DNA of 64,000 nt, taken from NCBI RefSeq assembly GCF_001015055.1, contig NZ_BBWZ01000009.1, positions 110,060 to 174,059 of the forward strand. The letters are read 5' to 3'. Position 1 is the first letter of the stretch. Every line of letters starts with the position of its first letter. The DNA comes from Aneurinibacillus tyrosinisolvens. GTDB taxonomy: Bacteria > Bacillota > Bacilli > Aneurinibacillales > Aneurinibacillaceae. A program made the translations under genes and the position numbers. This document shows, piece by piece, positions 45,456-54,900 of this stretch. The notes under the pieces were generated by a model. That model searched no databases. It worked only from the letters and a program-made list of their open reading frames with translations, and had not been told where the DNA came from.

Positions 45456-45983
45456 ATGACGTCACCCGGGACCCCACTTCGCATTGAAAGCTTCAAACAT
45501 AACCAGTTATTTCATCGCTCATGGGACAAAACATTGTTGCTTCACCTAAGCGATGCTGTGCTTATCGGTGGAAACGACAATGTTCGGGTAACAGAATCGG
45601 ACGGGCGGGAATGGCGGACGCGCGAACCGGCTATCTGTACGTTTGGCCGTGGTCAGTGGTTTAATACAATTGCTATGATTCGGCCGGATGGCATCTATTA
45701 TTATTGTAATATCGGGTCACCTTTTTCGTTGCGCAATGGGCTTGTGACATACATTGATTATGATCTTGATGTAAAGGTATATCCCGACATGAGCTATACA
45801 ATTCTGGATAAAGAAGAATTTGCTTTGCACAGCCGAATGATGAAATATCCTGAGGACGTGGTAGAATTGGTGTATAAAGGAGTTCAGGATGTTGTTGGCT
45901 GGATACAGGAAAGACGGGGACCGTTTCATCCCGGCTTTGTTGAACGCTGGTATGAAAGATACTTGCATTTAAAGAACGGCTGA
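45456..45983 (+). CDS. ygaC: DUF402 nucleoside tri/diphosphatase, YgaC-like
   Basis: The 175-residue protein has the DUF402 core (IGSPFSLRNGLVTYIDYDLDVKVYPD, DEEEF-like KEEFALHSRMMKYPEDV). Family members of this length hydrolyse nucleoside tri- and diphosphates. AAAGGAG six bases before ATG 45456 sets the start over a GTG at 45453. Gene order with ygaD matches B. subtilis. Confidence 0.88.
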   Translation: MTSPGTPLRIESFKHNQLFHRSWDKTLLLHLSDAVLIGGNDNVRVTESDGREWRTREPAICTFGRGQWFNTIAMIRPDGIYYYCNIGSPFSLRNGLVTYIDYDLDVKVYPDMSYTILDKEEFALHSRMMKYPEDVVELVYKGVQDVVGWIQERRGPFHPGFVERWYERYLHLKNG

Positions 45984-46016
45984 AACTCCTTTTCTGCATG
46001 AAAGGGAGTTTTTTAT
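45983..46016 (+). terminator. Terminator after ygaC
   Basis: AAACTCCTTTT pairs with AAAGGGAGTTT, followed by TTTT. Confidence 0.75.
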
Positions 46017-46053
46017 TCTGGCTATTTTTATAAGAACGAAAGGCGGGGGTGAA

Positions 46054-47823
46054 TTGGACAGTATAAAGCGCTATTTGGCTTTTGTAAGGCCGTATTGGAA
46101 GAAGATTATGGTAACGATTGTTGTCGGAATCATGAAGTTCGGAATCCCGCTCATTTTACCGCTCCTTCTTAAATACGTTGTTGACGATATTCTGCTCTCC
46201 CCGGGAGATGCATCGCAAAAATTAAAGACTTTATTGTACATTATGGGAACCGTATTCATCATTTTCACCGTTGTCAGGGGGCCGATTGAATACTGGCGTC
46301 AGTATTTAGCACAATCCGTGTCAAACCGTGTGCTTTATGACATACGGAACAAGGCATTTGACCATATCCAGAAACTTTCCCTCCGGTATTTTCACAACCA
46401 TAAGGCGGGAGAAATCATCTCACGGGTAGTGAATGACGTTGAGCAGACGAAAAGCTTTGTCGATACAGGATTGATGAACATATGGCTTGACCTCGTCACG
46501 CTCCTCATCGCGGCTGGCATTATGTTTTCCATGGATGGGTGGCTGACGCTCGTTTCCATTTGCATGTTTCCGTTCTACGGTTTTTCCGTTAAATACTTCT
46601 ATTCAAAATTACGAAGCCTGACCAAGGTGCGCTCCCAGGCGCTTGCAACACTGCAGGCGCACCTGCATGAAAGGGTCCAGGGCGTCCCTGTGATTAAAAG
46701 CTTCGCCCTGGAAGAGCATGAGCAGGTTCAATTCGATAAGCGCAATAGGAATTTTCTTGACAGGGCCCTGGAGCATACGAGCTGGAATGCGAAGACGTTT
46801 GCCGTTGTAAATACCATTACGGACATTTCCCCGCTGCTTGTCATTACGGTCGCAGGGTATCAGGTCATTAACGGGCATCTAACCATTGGGGCTCTTGTTG
46901 CGTTTTACGCTTATCTCGACAGGCTGTATGCACCGCTGCGCCGGCTGGTAAATTCATCGACTACATTAACACAGGCATACGCTTCGATGGATAGGGTATT
47001 CGAGTTCTTCGATGCTGAGTACGATGTGAAGGATAAACCGAATGCCGTGGTGCTGCCGCGTATCCAGGGACAGGTAACATTCGATAATGTGTCTTTCCGT
47101 TATCTCGATAGCGGCGATAACGTATTGAAGGGGATTAACCTTGAGGTAGAGCCGGGGAAAACCATTGCCCTTGTCGGCGCCAGCGGGGGAGGAAAGTCTT
47201 CCCTAATCAGCCTGCTGCCCCGTTTCTATGATGTTCGGCAGGGAAGCCTGCGGATTGACGGATACGATATACGCGATGTGACAATGAAAAGCTTACGCAG
47301 CCAAATCGGAATCGTGCTGCAGGATAATATTTTATTTAGCGATTCCATCCGGGAGAACATTATGATGGGAAATCCGGAAGCAAGCGAAGAAGACGTAATT
47401 GCGGCGGCCAAAGCAGCGAGTGCGCATGATTTTATTATGGAGCTGCCGCAGGGATACGACACGGAGATTGGGGAGCGGGGTGTCAAGCTATCGGGCGGGC
47501 AAAAGCAAAGAATTGCGATTGCACGCGTGTTTTTAAAAAATCCGCGGGTTTTAATTCTGGATGAAGCAACATCTGCCCTTGACCTTGAGTCCGAGCATTT
47601 AATCCAGCAATCTCTGGAAGAGCTTGCACACAACCGCACGACCTTTATCGTCGCCCACAGGCTGTCGACAATTACACATGCGGACCAAATTGTTTTAATC
47701 GAGGATGGACAAATCAAAGAACAGGGTACACACCAGGAATTAATGAATAGCCATGGTTCTTATTATAAATTGTTTACAGTGCAGAATTTAGATGGGGCTG
47801 AGCTAGCGCATGAAGGCAAATGA
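46054..47823 (+). CDS. ygaD: ABC exporter with fused membrane and ATPase domains, YgaD-like
   Basis: The 589-residue half-transporter has six membrane helices (about 1-310) and an ATPase domain with Walker A GASGGGKSS, signature LSGGQKQR, Walker B VLILDEATSALD and the switch His in VAHRLST. It acts as a homo- or heterodimer; the substrate is unknown (lipid or drug in relatives). The start is TTG 46054, close behind GGGGGTG. Confidence 0.9.
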   Translation: MDSIKRYLAFVRPYWKKIMVTIVVGIMKFGIPLILPLLLKYVVDDILLSPGDASQKLKTLLYIMGTVFIIFTVVRGPIEYWRQYLAQSVSNRVLYDIRNKAFDHIQKLSLRYFHNHKAGEIISRVVNDVEQTKSFVDTGLMNIWLDLVTLLIAAGIMFSMDGWLTLVSICMFPFYGFSVKYFYSKLRSLTKVRSQALATLQAHLHERVQGVPVIKSFALEEHEQVQFDKRNRNFLDRALEHTSWNAKTFAVVNTITDISPLLVITVAGYQVINGHLTIGALVAFYAYLDRLYAPLRRLVNSSTTLTQAYASMDRVFEFFDAEYDVKDKPNAVVLPRIQGQVTFDNVSFRYLDSGDNVLKGINLEVEPGKTIALVGASGGGKSSLISLLPRFYDVRQGSLRIDGYDIRDVTMKSLRSQIGIVLQDNILFSDSIRENIMMGNPEASEEDVIAAAKAASAHDFIMELPQGYDTEIGERGVKLSGGQKQRIAIARVFLKNPRVLILDEATSALDLESEHLIQQSLEELAHNRTTFIVAHRLSTITHADQIVLIEDGQIKEQGTHQELMNSHGSYYKLFTVQNLDGAELAHEGK

Positions 47824-47841
47824 TACCCTGGAATAGTACTG

Positions 47842-47877
47842 GAGATCCTCGTTTTTACGATGGGTCTCTTTTTTTAG
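47842..47877 (+). terminator. Terminator after ygaD
   Basis: GGAGATCC pairs with GGGTCTC, followed by TTTTTTT. Confidence 0.7.
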
Positions 47878-47902
47878 TCAGGAAAGCATTAAACGGCAGT
47901 AG

Positions 47903-47930
47903 AAAAGGAAGGCAGCAGGTGCCTTCCTTA
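47903..47930 (-). terminator. Terminator after mtnB
   Basis: AAGGAAGGCA and TGCCTTCCTT form a perfect stem with a five-base loop; TTTTC follows on the minus strand. Confidence 0.75.
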
Positions 47931-47939
47931 TACTCTCCT

Positions 47940-48635
47940 TTACTTCTGGGTCGCGGCCTGGTAAGAGAGGGACTGTGTTTGATTAGTAGCTTGTTTGCCA
48001 ACTAGATGGCGAACCTGCAGCCACTGCAGGTGATAAGTGAAAAGGAACTCAAACGATTCAAGGTGCCTCTTTGCTTCAAAATCATTCTTACCCCACGCGT
48101 AAATCCCATGATTTCGAATAAGAACTCCGGGAACTCTCAAATCCAAAACATCTTCTACAGCGTCTGCGAGCTTAGGGATATCCGCATAGTTTTCTACAAT
48201 AGGAACCTGGATTTGTGCTCCTTCTTCCCATATACCGAGACCTTTAATTAGCTCCTGGTCACGGAGCGATACATAACCCTGGTCTCCGTACAATTCTGAA
48301 ATAATATTATTAGAAATCGTATGGACATGGAAAACAGCGCCTGCTTCAGGAATATTCCGGTAAACAGCAGTGTGAACCTGCGTTTCGGCCGATGGTTTTA
48401 ACGTTGTAGCCTCATAAGGGCGGTTCTCCTTATCAACGACCAAATAATCGGAAGGGGTCGAAACTGTTTTATCTTTGCCGCTTGCTGTTACAGCGACAAG
48501 CAGCGGATCGGAGCTGATTTTTATCGAAAGGTTGCCGCTGGTACCGGGAAACCAGCCCCGGGCGGCAAATGTCTGCTTCACTTGATCAAGCTGGTGAAAA
48601 GCCTGTTGACGTTGCTCATGTGTAAAAGTGCTCAT
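47940..48635 (-). CDS. mtnB: Methylthioribulose-1-phosphate dehydratase
   Basis: The 231-residue class-II aldolase-fold protein has GWFPGTSGNLSI near the N-terminus and the zinc His pair in VFHVHTI plus a later His in RNHGIYAWG. It dehydrates 5-methylthioribulose-1-phosphate in methionine salvage. Its start overlaps the end of mtnX by four bases. It is the last gene of the S-box-controlled mtnW-mtnX-mtnB unit. Confidence 0.94.
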   Translation of the reverse strand: MSTFTHEQRQQAFHQLDQVKQTFAARGWFPGTSGNLSIKISSDPLLVAVTASGKDKTVSTPSDYLVVDKENRPYEATTLKPSAETQVHTAVYRNIPEAGAVFHVHTISNNIISELYGDQGYVSLRDQELIKGLGIWEEGAQIQVPIVENYADIPKLADAVEDVLDLRVPGVLIRNHGIYAWGKNDFEAKRHLESFEFLFTYHLQWLQVRHLVGKQATNQTQSLSYQAATQK

Positions 48636-49309
48636 TGCAAAACCTCCGCTTTATTTTTTAAATCAGCAAGCGCCTGTATGCAGTCCGTAAACGTAGAAAA
48701 CGGATAATAAGGAATGTTAAGTTCTTCGCATTTTTTCTGCAGGTAAGAGCGGGCAATGACAGCATCGGCGATTTTCGCCCCTTCGAGGTCTGTAATGCTG
48801 TCACCGATAACAACTTTAAGATAGCTGGCACTGTCGTACGAGCGGATAATGGTCGTTTTACACATGCCACAGTCTACATCGCAGTGCTCATCACATGGAT
48901 AAGGATAAATAATGTTGATTGTTTCATCTGAAAAATCACTGTCGTTGCAATAAATTCTATTTATCTCGCTTTCATATGGCGCAAGAATCGGCTTAATGAA
49001 GAAGTCAATTCCATTGCTTGTTACTAACAGTTCAATGCCGTTTTTCTTACAGTAAGCAACGAAGTCAGCAAATCCTTCACGTACGTTGGCCCTTTCCAGG
49101 ACAAAGTCCGTAATTTCCTGCCTTAGGCTGCTTGGAATGAGGGAAAACATTTTATGAACGCCGTCACGAAGGCTTCTTTCCTTGGCAAAAATTTCATCAA
49201 CGATCGTTTCCCACTCAGGCGGTGCAAACTGTTTCATGATGTCAATAATGTTGTCTTTTTCTGTTATCGTTCCATCGAAGTCACAGAAGATCACAATTTT
49301 TTTGCTCAT
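48632..49309 (-). CDS. mtnX: 2-hydroxy-3-keto-5-methylthiopentenyl-1-phosphate phosphatase
   Basis: The 225-residue HAD-family phosphatase has FCDFDGTIT (nucleophile Asp) and VIGDSITDLEGAKIAD. A Cys-rich insert (CDEHCDVDCGMCK) is a mark of MtnX. GGGAGG sets the start at ATG 49309, just past the mtnW stop. Confidence 0.94.
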   Translation of the reverse strand: MSKKIVIFCDFDGTITEKDNIIDIMKQFAPPEWETIVDEIFAKERSLRDGVHKMFSLIPSSLRQEITDFVLERANVREGFADFVAYCKKNGIELLVTSNGIDFFIKPILAPYESEINRIYCNDSDFSDETINIIYPYPCDEHCDVDCGMCKTTIIRSYDSASYLKVVIGDSITDLEGAKIADAVIARSYLQKKCEELNIPYYPFSTFTDCIQALADLKNKAEVLQ

Positions 49310-49310
49310 C

Positions 49311-50504
49311 TTATGCACCTCCCCATTTCTTTAAAGCTGCAGCGAGCGGCTGGCTTTCATTTGCCGCATCCGCCAGTGTTCTTCCGCTCGTTACAGCGTC
49401 AATCGCCGCGCGGAACGCTCGGGCACCATCGGCTGCGCCTCCTGGATGGCCGTGGACTCCACCGCCGGCGTTAATAATGGCATCTGTGCCGAAGTCTTCA
49501 TACAGCTGTGGTACAAGTGCAGGATGAATGCCTGCAGAAGGTACTGGGAAGGACGGCCTGTGTACACCATTTTCTGCACGAACGTTGTCGGCAATGGCGA
49601 GGGCTTCATTCCGCTCGAGTGCAACCGAGCCGTAAGGAGAAGGAAACAGCACAAGATCGGCGCCGGCAATCCTCATCAGCTTTCCAAGAAGAAGGGGAGA
49701 GGCGATACCGTATTCTGCGGCGGAAGAGAAGGCGCCTGCCAGGGCAGGGTGAGCCATTAAGGGAACAGTGATATCAGGATCAGCGGCCAATCGGTGTAAA
49801 ATATCAAAACCGTATGGAAGAATATTTAACAGGAGGCAATTTGCCCCGTTTTCAATTGCATATTTTGCCCGATCAATAAGCTGATGGACAGGGCCGGTTA
49901 AGTTGGCTGCATATAAAACAGGACGGCCTGCATTTTCTCTAATTCTGTTATATGATTGTAATCTTTTTTCCAGGGGAGCTTTATCGTCCACAAAGAAAAT
50001 TTCATCGTCTTTAACAAGATCGACTCCGCCTTCCAACTGGGCGGCGAATTGCTCTTCAAGCTCATGAAGAGGCAGCCCGAGGCAAGACTTAAAAATACTC
50101 ATAAGCAGGGGACGTTCAGTAACGCCGAGCAGGCTTCGAACGCCTTCAATCCCAAACTTTGGCCCTGGAAATTGCGAAAGAAGGGAAGGGGGAAAGTCAA
50201 TGTCCATCAGCTTAATTTTGCCATCCATTGAAAGCTTGCCGAACACGGTTGTCAATAAAGCCGGAATGTCGGGCGTAATATTCCCAACAGGATATTGAAT
50301 GGAAATAATGCCTCGTTGAATTCCGCTGCACTCTTCCTGTACGGTTACACCTTCCACTCTTCCAAGGTAAGGGGCCAGCATTTCTTTCCGGGCTGCCGGA
50401 AGTTCTGTCCAGCTGCCAACCGTCATCCCTACTGCAATCCCTTCTGCTTTTTTAGATAAATCTTTTCCTTCTGTCAGATAACGAACCGTTATATATTCAT
50501 TCAT
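49311..50504 (-). CDS. mtnW: 2,3-diketo-5-methylthiopentyl-1-phosphate enolase (RuBisCO-like)
   Basis: The 397-residue RuBisCO-like protein has the metal-site loop GGVDLVKDDE, a Lys that is carbamylated in this superfamily, and the phosphate-binding INAGGGVHGHPGG. It enolises the diketo intermediate of methionine salvage. It is the first gene after a minus-strand S-box. mtnK, mtnA and mtnD are not in the window. Confidence 0.94.
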   Translation of the reverse strand: MNEYITVRYLTEGKDLSKKAEGIAVGMTVGSWTELPAARKEMLAPYLGRVEGVTVQEECSGIQRGIISIQYPVGNITPDIPALLTTVFGKLSMDGKIKLMDIDFPPSLLSQFPGPKFGIEGVRSLLGVTERPLLMSIFKSCLGLPLHELEEQFAAQLEGGVDLVKDDEIFFVDDKAPLEKRLQSYNRIRENAGRPVLYAANLTGPVHQLIDRAKYAIENGANCLLLNILPYGFDILHRLAADPDITVPLMAHPALAGAFSSAAEYGIASPLLLGKLMRIAGADLVLFPSPYGSVALERNEALAIADNVRAENGVHRPSFPVPSAGIHPALVPQLYEDFGTDAIINAGGGVHGHPGGAADGARAFRAAIDAVTSGRTLADAANESQPLAAALKKWGGA

Positions 50505-50532
50505 AAATTTATTCAGCCTACTTTCCTAGGAA

Positions 50533-50722
50533 AATAAAAAAGCCCTCTTTCTGAAAGAAAGAGAGCCATCCGTGCATTCTGGCAACGTTCTTATCTTCCA
50601 GAATGATCTTTCATTCTGCAGGAATTAGCACCGTGCTTGCTCATTTCTATAAAGATAAAAATGAAAAAGTCGGTTGCCGGGCGTCATCGGGCCGGTCCCT
50701 CAGCCATCTCGCGATAAGCGTT
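50533..50722 (-). promoter_or_regulatory. SAM riboswitch (S-box) upstream of mtnW
   Basis: The minus strand shows TTATCGCGAGATGGCTGAGG, then CCCGGCAACC, GGTGCTAATTCC and a closing GATAAG (aptamer about 50588-50722). An intrinsic terminator follows (GCTCTCTTTC paired with GAAAGAGGGC, then TTTTTT, 50533-50567). High SAM would switch the mtn genes off. Confidence 0.95.
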
Positions 50723-50784
50723 ATGAAATTATCTCTTAAATGATAATTTGAAAAAATCCGTCTGTCAATCTTTTTTTATAGAAG

Positions 50785-51852
50785 CTAGTCTTCTTCTGAT
50801 TGATGAGTATGGAAAGTATGGACGAGTTTGTTTAAGTGCTCAAGCTGATTTGCGTATTCAAAAATCTCTGCAACGATCGGAAATAAATGCTTCCACTGTC
50901 CATCATCCTGCTCTTCGGGTGTACTCTTTACCTCTTTATAAAGCAGCATAAATTCGTGAAGGACCCGGTCGTTTTCTTCAATGATTGGTTCAGGAAGCTG
51001 CCATGTTTCTTTTGTTTTTAATACACCGCTATACGTCATAAGTATATTCTTGTGATAGTCTGTAAGTTCAACCAGCTGGTGCTTAATCATAGGGAACAGG
51101 TAATGCTCATTTGTAAATGAAGAATAGATGTGCCGTTCAAAGGTGCGTAGCATATCCATTTCTTTATATAAAACAGTAACCATTTGTTTAAATAGAACAA
51201 GTTTTTTAGAACCGGAGTACGTCACTTTGCGAAAGCGGGTTCGCTCTTCGATGTATAGGTCATAAATTTGTTCGATACTTTTAAAGGCTGACTTCGCTTC
51301 GTTCTTCTCTTTACGAAATGCCTTTTCTTCCATCTCGTTATGGACGAGGGTCCGAAGCATAAAGGAAAGCTTATCTGTAAGCTCGCTAACTTCGTTGAAT
51401 AAGCGCTTTTCATAGTGTGGTGGAATAAATACAGCATTAACGATAGCCGCGGAAAGAATGCCAATCACGGTTAGGAAAAAACGATTCCACGCAAGCTGCA
51501 GATTGTTGCCTGTGGATACTTCCATAACTGCAATAACAGTAATGATACTGAGAACAAGACTGTCCTCTAGTTTAAGGCGAAGGTTTATAAGAATAACAAT
51601 CATAACAACCAGCCCAACAATAAGCGGTTGTGCACCTAAAAAATAAGTGGCGATAACGCCGATAACAGCTCCTATCGCATTTGCCTCAAGCTGTTCCCTT
51701 AGCTGCTTCCATGTGCGATAGAGCGTAGGCTGAATGCTTAGCGTTGCAGCAATCGCTGCAATAACAGGCGGATTCAGCTTCAGCCACTTACAAACAAGCA
51801 AAGCTAAAATAAGAGCAATTCCGGTTTTAATAATGCGTGCTCCGACTCTCAT
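50785..51852 (-). CDS. YgaE/YqjA-like aromatic acid exporter family protein
   Basis: The 355-residue protein has an N-terminal membrane half with about four to six segments (RIIKTGIALILALLVCKWL, FLGAQPLIVGLVVMIVILI) and a soluble helical C-terminal half. This fits the UPF0421 / aromatic acid exporter family that contains B. subtilis YgaE and YqjA. YgaE is encoded in this same neighbourhood in B. subtilis, next to gsaB. Substrate unknown. Confidence 0.82.
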   Translation of the reverse strand: MRVGARIIKTGIALILALLVCKWLKLNPPVIAAIAATLSIQPTLYRTWKQLREQLEANAIGAVIGVIATYFLGAQPLIVGLVVMIVILINLRLKLEDSLVLSIITVIAVMEVSTGNNLQLAWNRFFLTVIGILSAAIVNAVFIPPHYEKRLFNEVSELTDKLSFMLRTLVHNEMEEKAFRKEKNEAKSAFKSIEQIYDLYIEERTRFRKVTYSGSKKLVLFKQMVTVLYKEMDMLRTFERHIYSSFTNEHYLFPMIKHQLVELTDYHKNILMTYSGVLKTKETWQLPEPIIEENDRVLHEFMLLYKEVKSTPEEQDDGQWKHLFPIVAEIFEYANQLEHLNKLVHTFHTHQSEED

Positions 51853-51902
51853 GTTCCCTCCGTCTATATAGTCTGCTAATACTGTATCTTACCATGGACT
51901 GT

Positions 51903-51945
51903 AAAAAAAGCAACCGGTCCTTGGGAGGGGACCGGCTGCTTTATA
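51903..51945 (-). terminator. Terminator after the glutamate synthase gene
   Basis: AAAGCA-ACCGGTCC pairs with GGACCGG-CTGCTTT, with TTTTTTT following on the minus strand. Confidence 0.8.
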
Positions 51946-51993
51946 AAGGTGGTAAATCACACTGCAATTTGGGAGATGCAGGTGAAAGTTAAA

Positions 51994-54900
51994 TTACTCA
52001 GTCGCGATAGAAGGATCAGCCTGTTCTTTTACAGGTGTCACCATCACAAAGTTTGTTTCGGCCTGTGCCAGCAGTTGTCTGATGTGCTCAGCAGTCTGTG
52101 GCTGGTTGCTTGCTTCCAGTTCTGTAACATATTCGCCAAGCAGATAGGAGAGGTCTTCCTTTCCTTTCTGGTTGAGCGGTTGGAGCGTAACCTTCGCTGC
52201 TTTGGCAATCCGGCGTTTAATTGCGGCTTCATCAAGCCCCATTTCCGGTTGAATATGCAGGTACACGGTTCCCCCTGTCATACCGGAGCAAATCCACGGA
52301 CCCGGGTCGCCTAATACAACCGCACGGCCGTTCGTCATATACTCGAAAGCAAATCCTTTAATATTGGCGCGGGCACCGATGCCTCCCAGGCTGTCGTTAA
52401 TCGGTTGTGTTAATTCCCCGCCGATAATGACGTCAGCCCCGGAGAGCCGGATGCAGGCGCGGGCATCCGCATTGCCCTGCACGATATAGAGCCCTTTCTG
52501 GGCGCCGTAGCAGAAGCTTTTCCCGACTGAACCGTTAATGAAACCACCATGTGCATTCGGTGATTTCATAATGCTTACCCGTCCGCCGAATCCTGTTTTT
52601 CCTACGCCGTCCTGGGCTCCGCCACGGACTCGAATCGATACGCCCTCCGCATTAAAAGCGGCGAGGCCGTTCCCCGGCACGCTTCCGTTATCAAATGTCA
52701 GGGAAACTTCCGGCAGGTTGACATAGCTTCCGTCAAGGTACGGTTTAACACGGGCACCCGAATAGCGGCTTCCAAGGACCCGCTGATCACTTAGCACATC
52801 CGTAAACGTTTCGTTAATAGGCGCTTGCGGCGAAGCATAGGAGTCTTCAATTTCATACGACTCCACCCCTGCGGCGACAAGCACTCTGGATTCAACGCGT
52901 GGGCTTTCCGCATAAGGGAATGAGACCTCACGAAGCAGGGATGATAGATCCAATTGCGAAAGCCCGCGGGTCTGGATCATAAGATCGGCGCGTCCGACCA
53001 TGTCCTGCGTCCGCTCGAATCCCAGTTCTGCAGTCAAAAGCCTAACCTCTTCACCGATAGCCGTAAACAAACGCTTCAAATTCTCAACAGCAATATCGAG
53101 TACGCGCGGTACGAAGCGGCGAAGTCCGTGTTCCTGCGCTTCCTCTACTGTTTCAATTTGCGTTGCAATCCCAACATGACATGTATCGAGGTGGCAGCCG
53201 CGGCACGTCGTACATCCGACAGCGAGCATGGACAGCGTGCCGAACCCGACACGGTTTGCTCCCAGAAGGAGCATTTTCACGACATCGTGGCCGCCCTTTA
53301 TACCGCCGTCAGCCCATAGTTCTACTTTATCCCGCAATCCGGCTTCAATGAGCGCGGTATGCGCTGCTTTTACCCCGATTTCCACCGGAAGCCCTACGTG
53401 TTGAAGCGCGTGCACCCGGGCTGCTCCTGTGCCTCCGTCAAAACCGCTCAAGGTAATAAAATCCGCACCGGCCTTTGCGACGCCTACTGCAATCGTACCA
53501 ATATTGGGGACAATGGGTACTTTAACACAGACTTTGGCTTCACTGTTTGCCGTCTTCAGTTCCGTAATCATCTGCGCGAGATCTTCGATCGAATAAATAT
53601 CATGGTTATTCGAAGGGGAGATAAGGTCGGACCCCAGCGTAGCATTCCGTGCCGCAGCAACCTTTGCGGTAACCTTCTTGCCTGGCAAGTGCCCACCTTC
53701 TCCCGGCTTTGCTCCCTGGCCGATTTTAATCTCAAGCAGGTTAGATGAATTAGCAAGCTCTATGTTCACCCCGAAACGTCCGGAAGCAATCTGCTGCCCG
53801 CGTGTTCTCGGATATTTGCCGAGCATATCTTTAATTTCGCCGCCCTCGCCGTTAAAGCTAATCATGTTTAGCTGATCGGCTGCTTCCGCATAAGCCCTGA
53901 AGGCAGTTTCGTTCTGCGATCCAAAGGACATTGATGAAATGAGGAACGGGAGGCTGTGTTCCCCGATTGAGACATCCACAGTTTCAGGTGCTACCGGAGC
54001 TCCTGACTTTGATTTATCAAAGTCAGCAAGGTGACGGATAGCCAGCGGATTTTCCTGTTCCTGGAGTATTAATTTATCCGCGAATTCGCGGTACGGAAGG
54101 CTGCCTGATGCTACCTCCCCAATGGATTTCCAAATTCTCGGCCACAGGTGGAATATTTTTGCCGGTCTCGCCTGCTCACTATTGAATTCCTCGTAGCGCG
54201 TTTTGCTGTCTTCCTCTAAATTAAGGAAGGATATACCGGCCTTTTCACTTCCGCAGAAATTGACAATATCAAGGATTTCTGCAACTTCTGTGTGCAGGCC
54301 AATCGAAGAGAAGAGACGGGAATAGCCGCGAAGCTCATGAATTCCTATCGTAGAAATGACTTTTTCCAACCCTTTGTTTAAAGACTGGAAAAGGTTGCTT
54401 ACTGAGCGTTCTGCATCTTTCGCGAAAACGGTAGCGAAGAGCAGGTAAGGGGACACAGCGTCTGCACCAAGCCCGAATAACAGGGCGAGGTCGTGCAGGC
54501 TTCGAATGGCTCCCGAACGCACAATAAGGGTCACCTGACGGCGCAGATTATTGTTTCCTCTTTCACCGGCTATTTTTAACGCATGATCGATCTTTGCCAG
54601 GGCAAGATGAGGATCGAGCCAGAAGTTGCCGTTCTGATGCGACTGGCCATCATCGAGTAAAAGAATGCGTGCGCCGCCTTCAGCTGCAGAAACCGCAGTG
54701 GAGGCAATTCTTTCAAGAGCATTAGCGATCTTTTCCTCTCCGCTAAAATGAACAGGAACGATCGAGGCCGAGGCTGGGAAATGTTCCATAATTTGTTCGA
54801 GTGACAGGGTATGAAGTTCTTCTGCCAGGTTCTGAAGAGAAGATCCTTCCAGCAGAATTGGAGAAGGAAGTTCCAACCCTTGTGTTACTCCGTTATTCGC

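Noticed and set aside
52954..53319. Plus-strand frames opposite gltB
   Set aside because: They are antisense shadows of a well-supported 1,500-residue gene.
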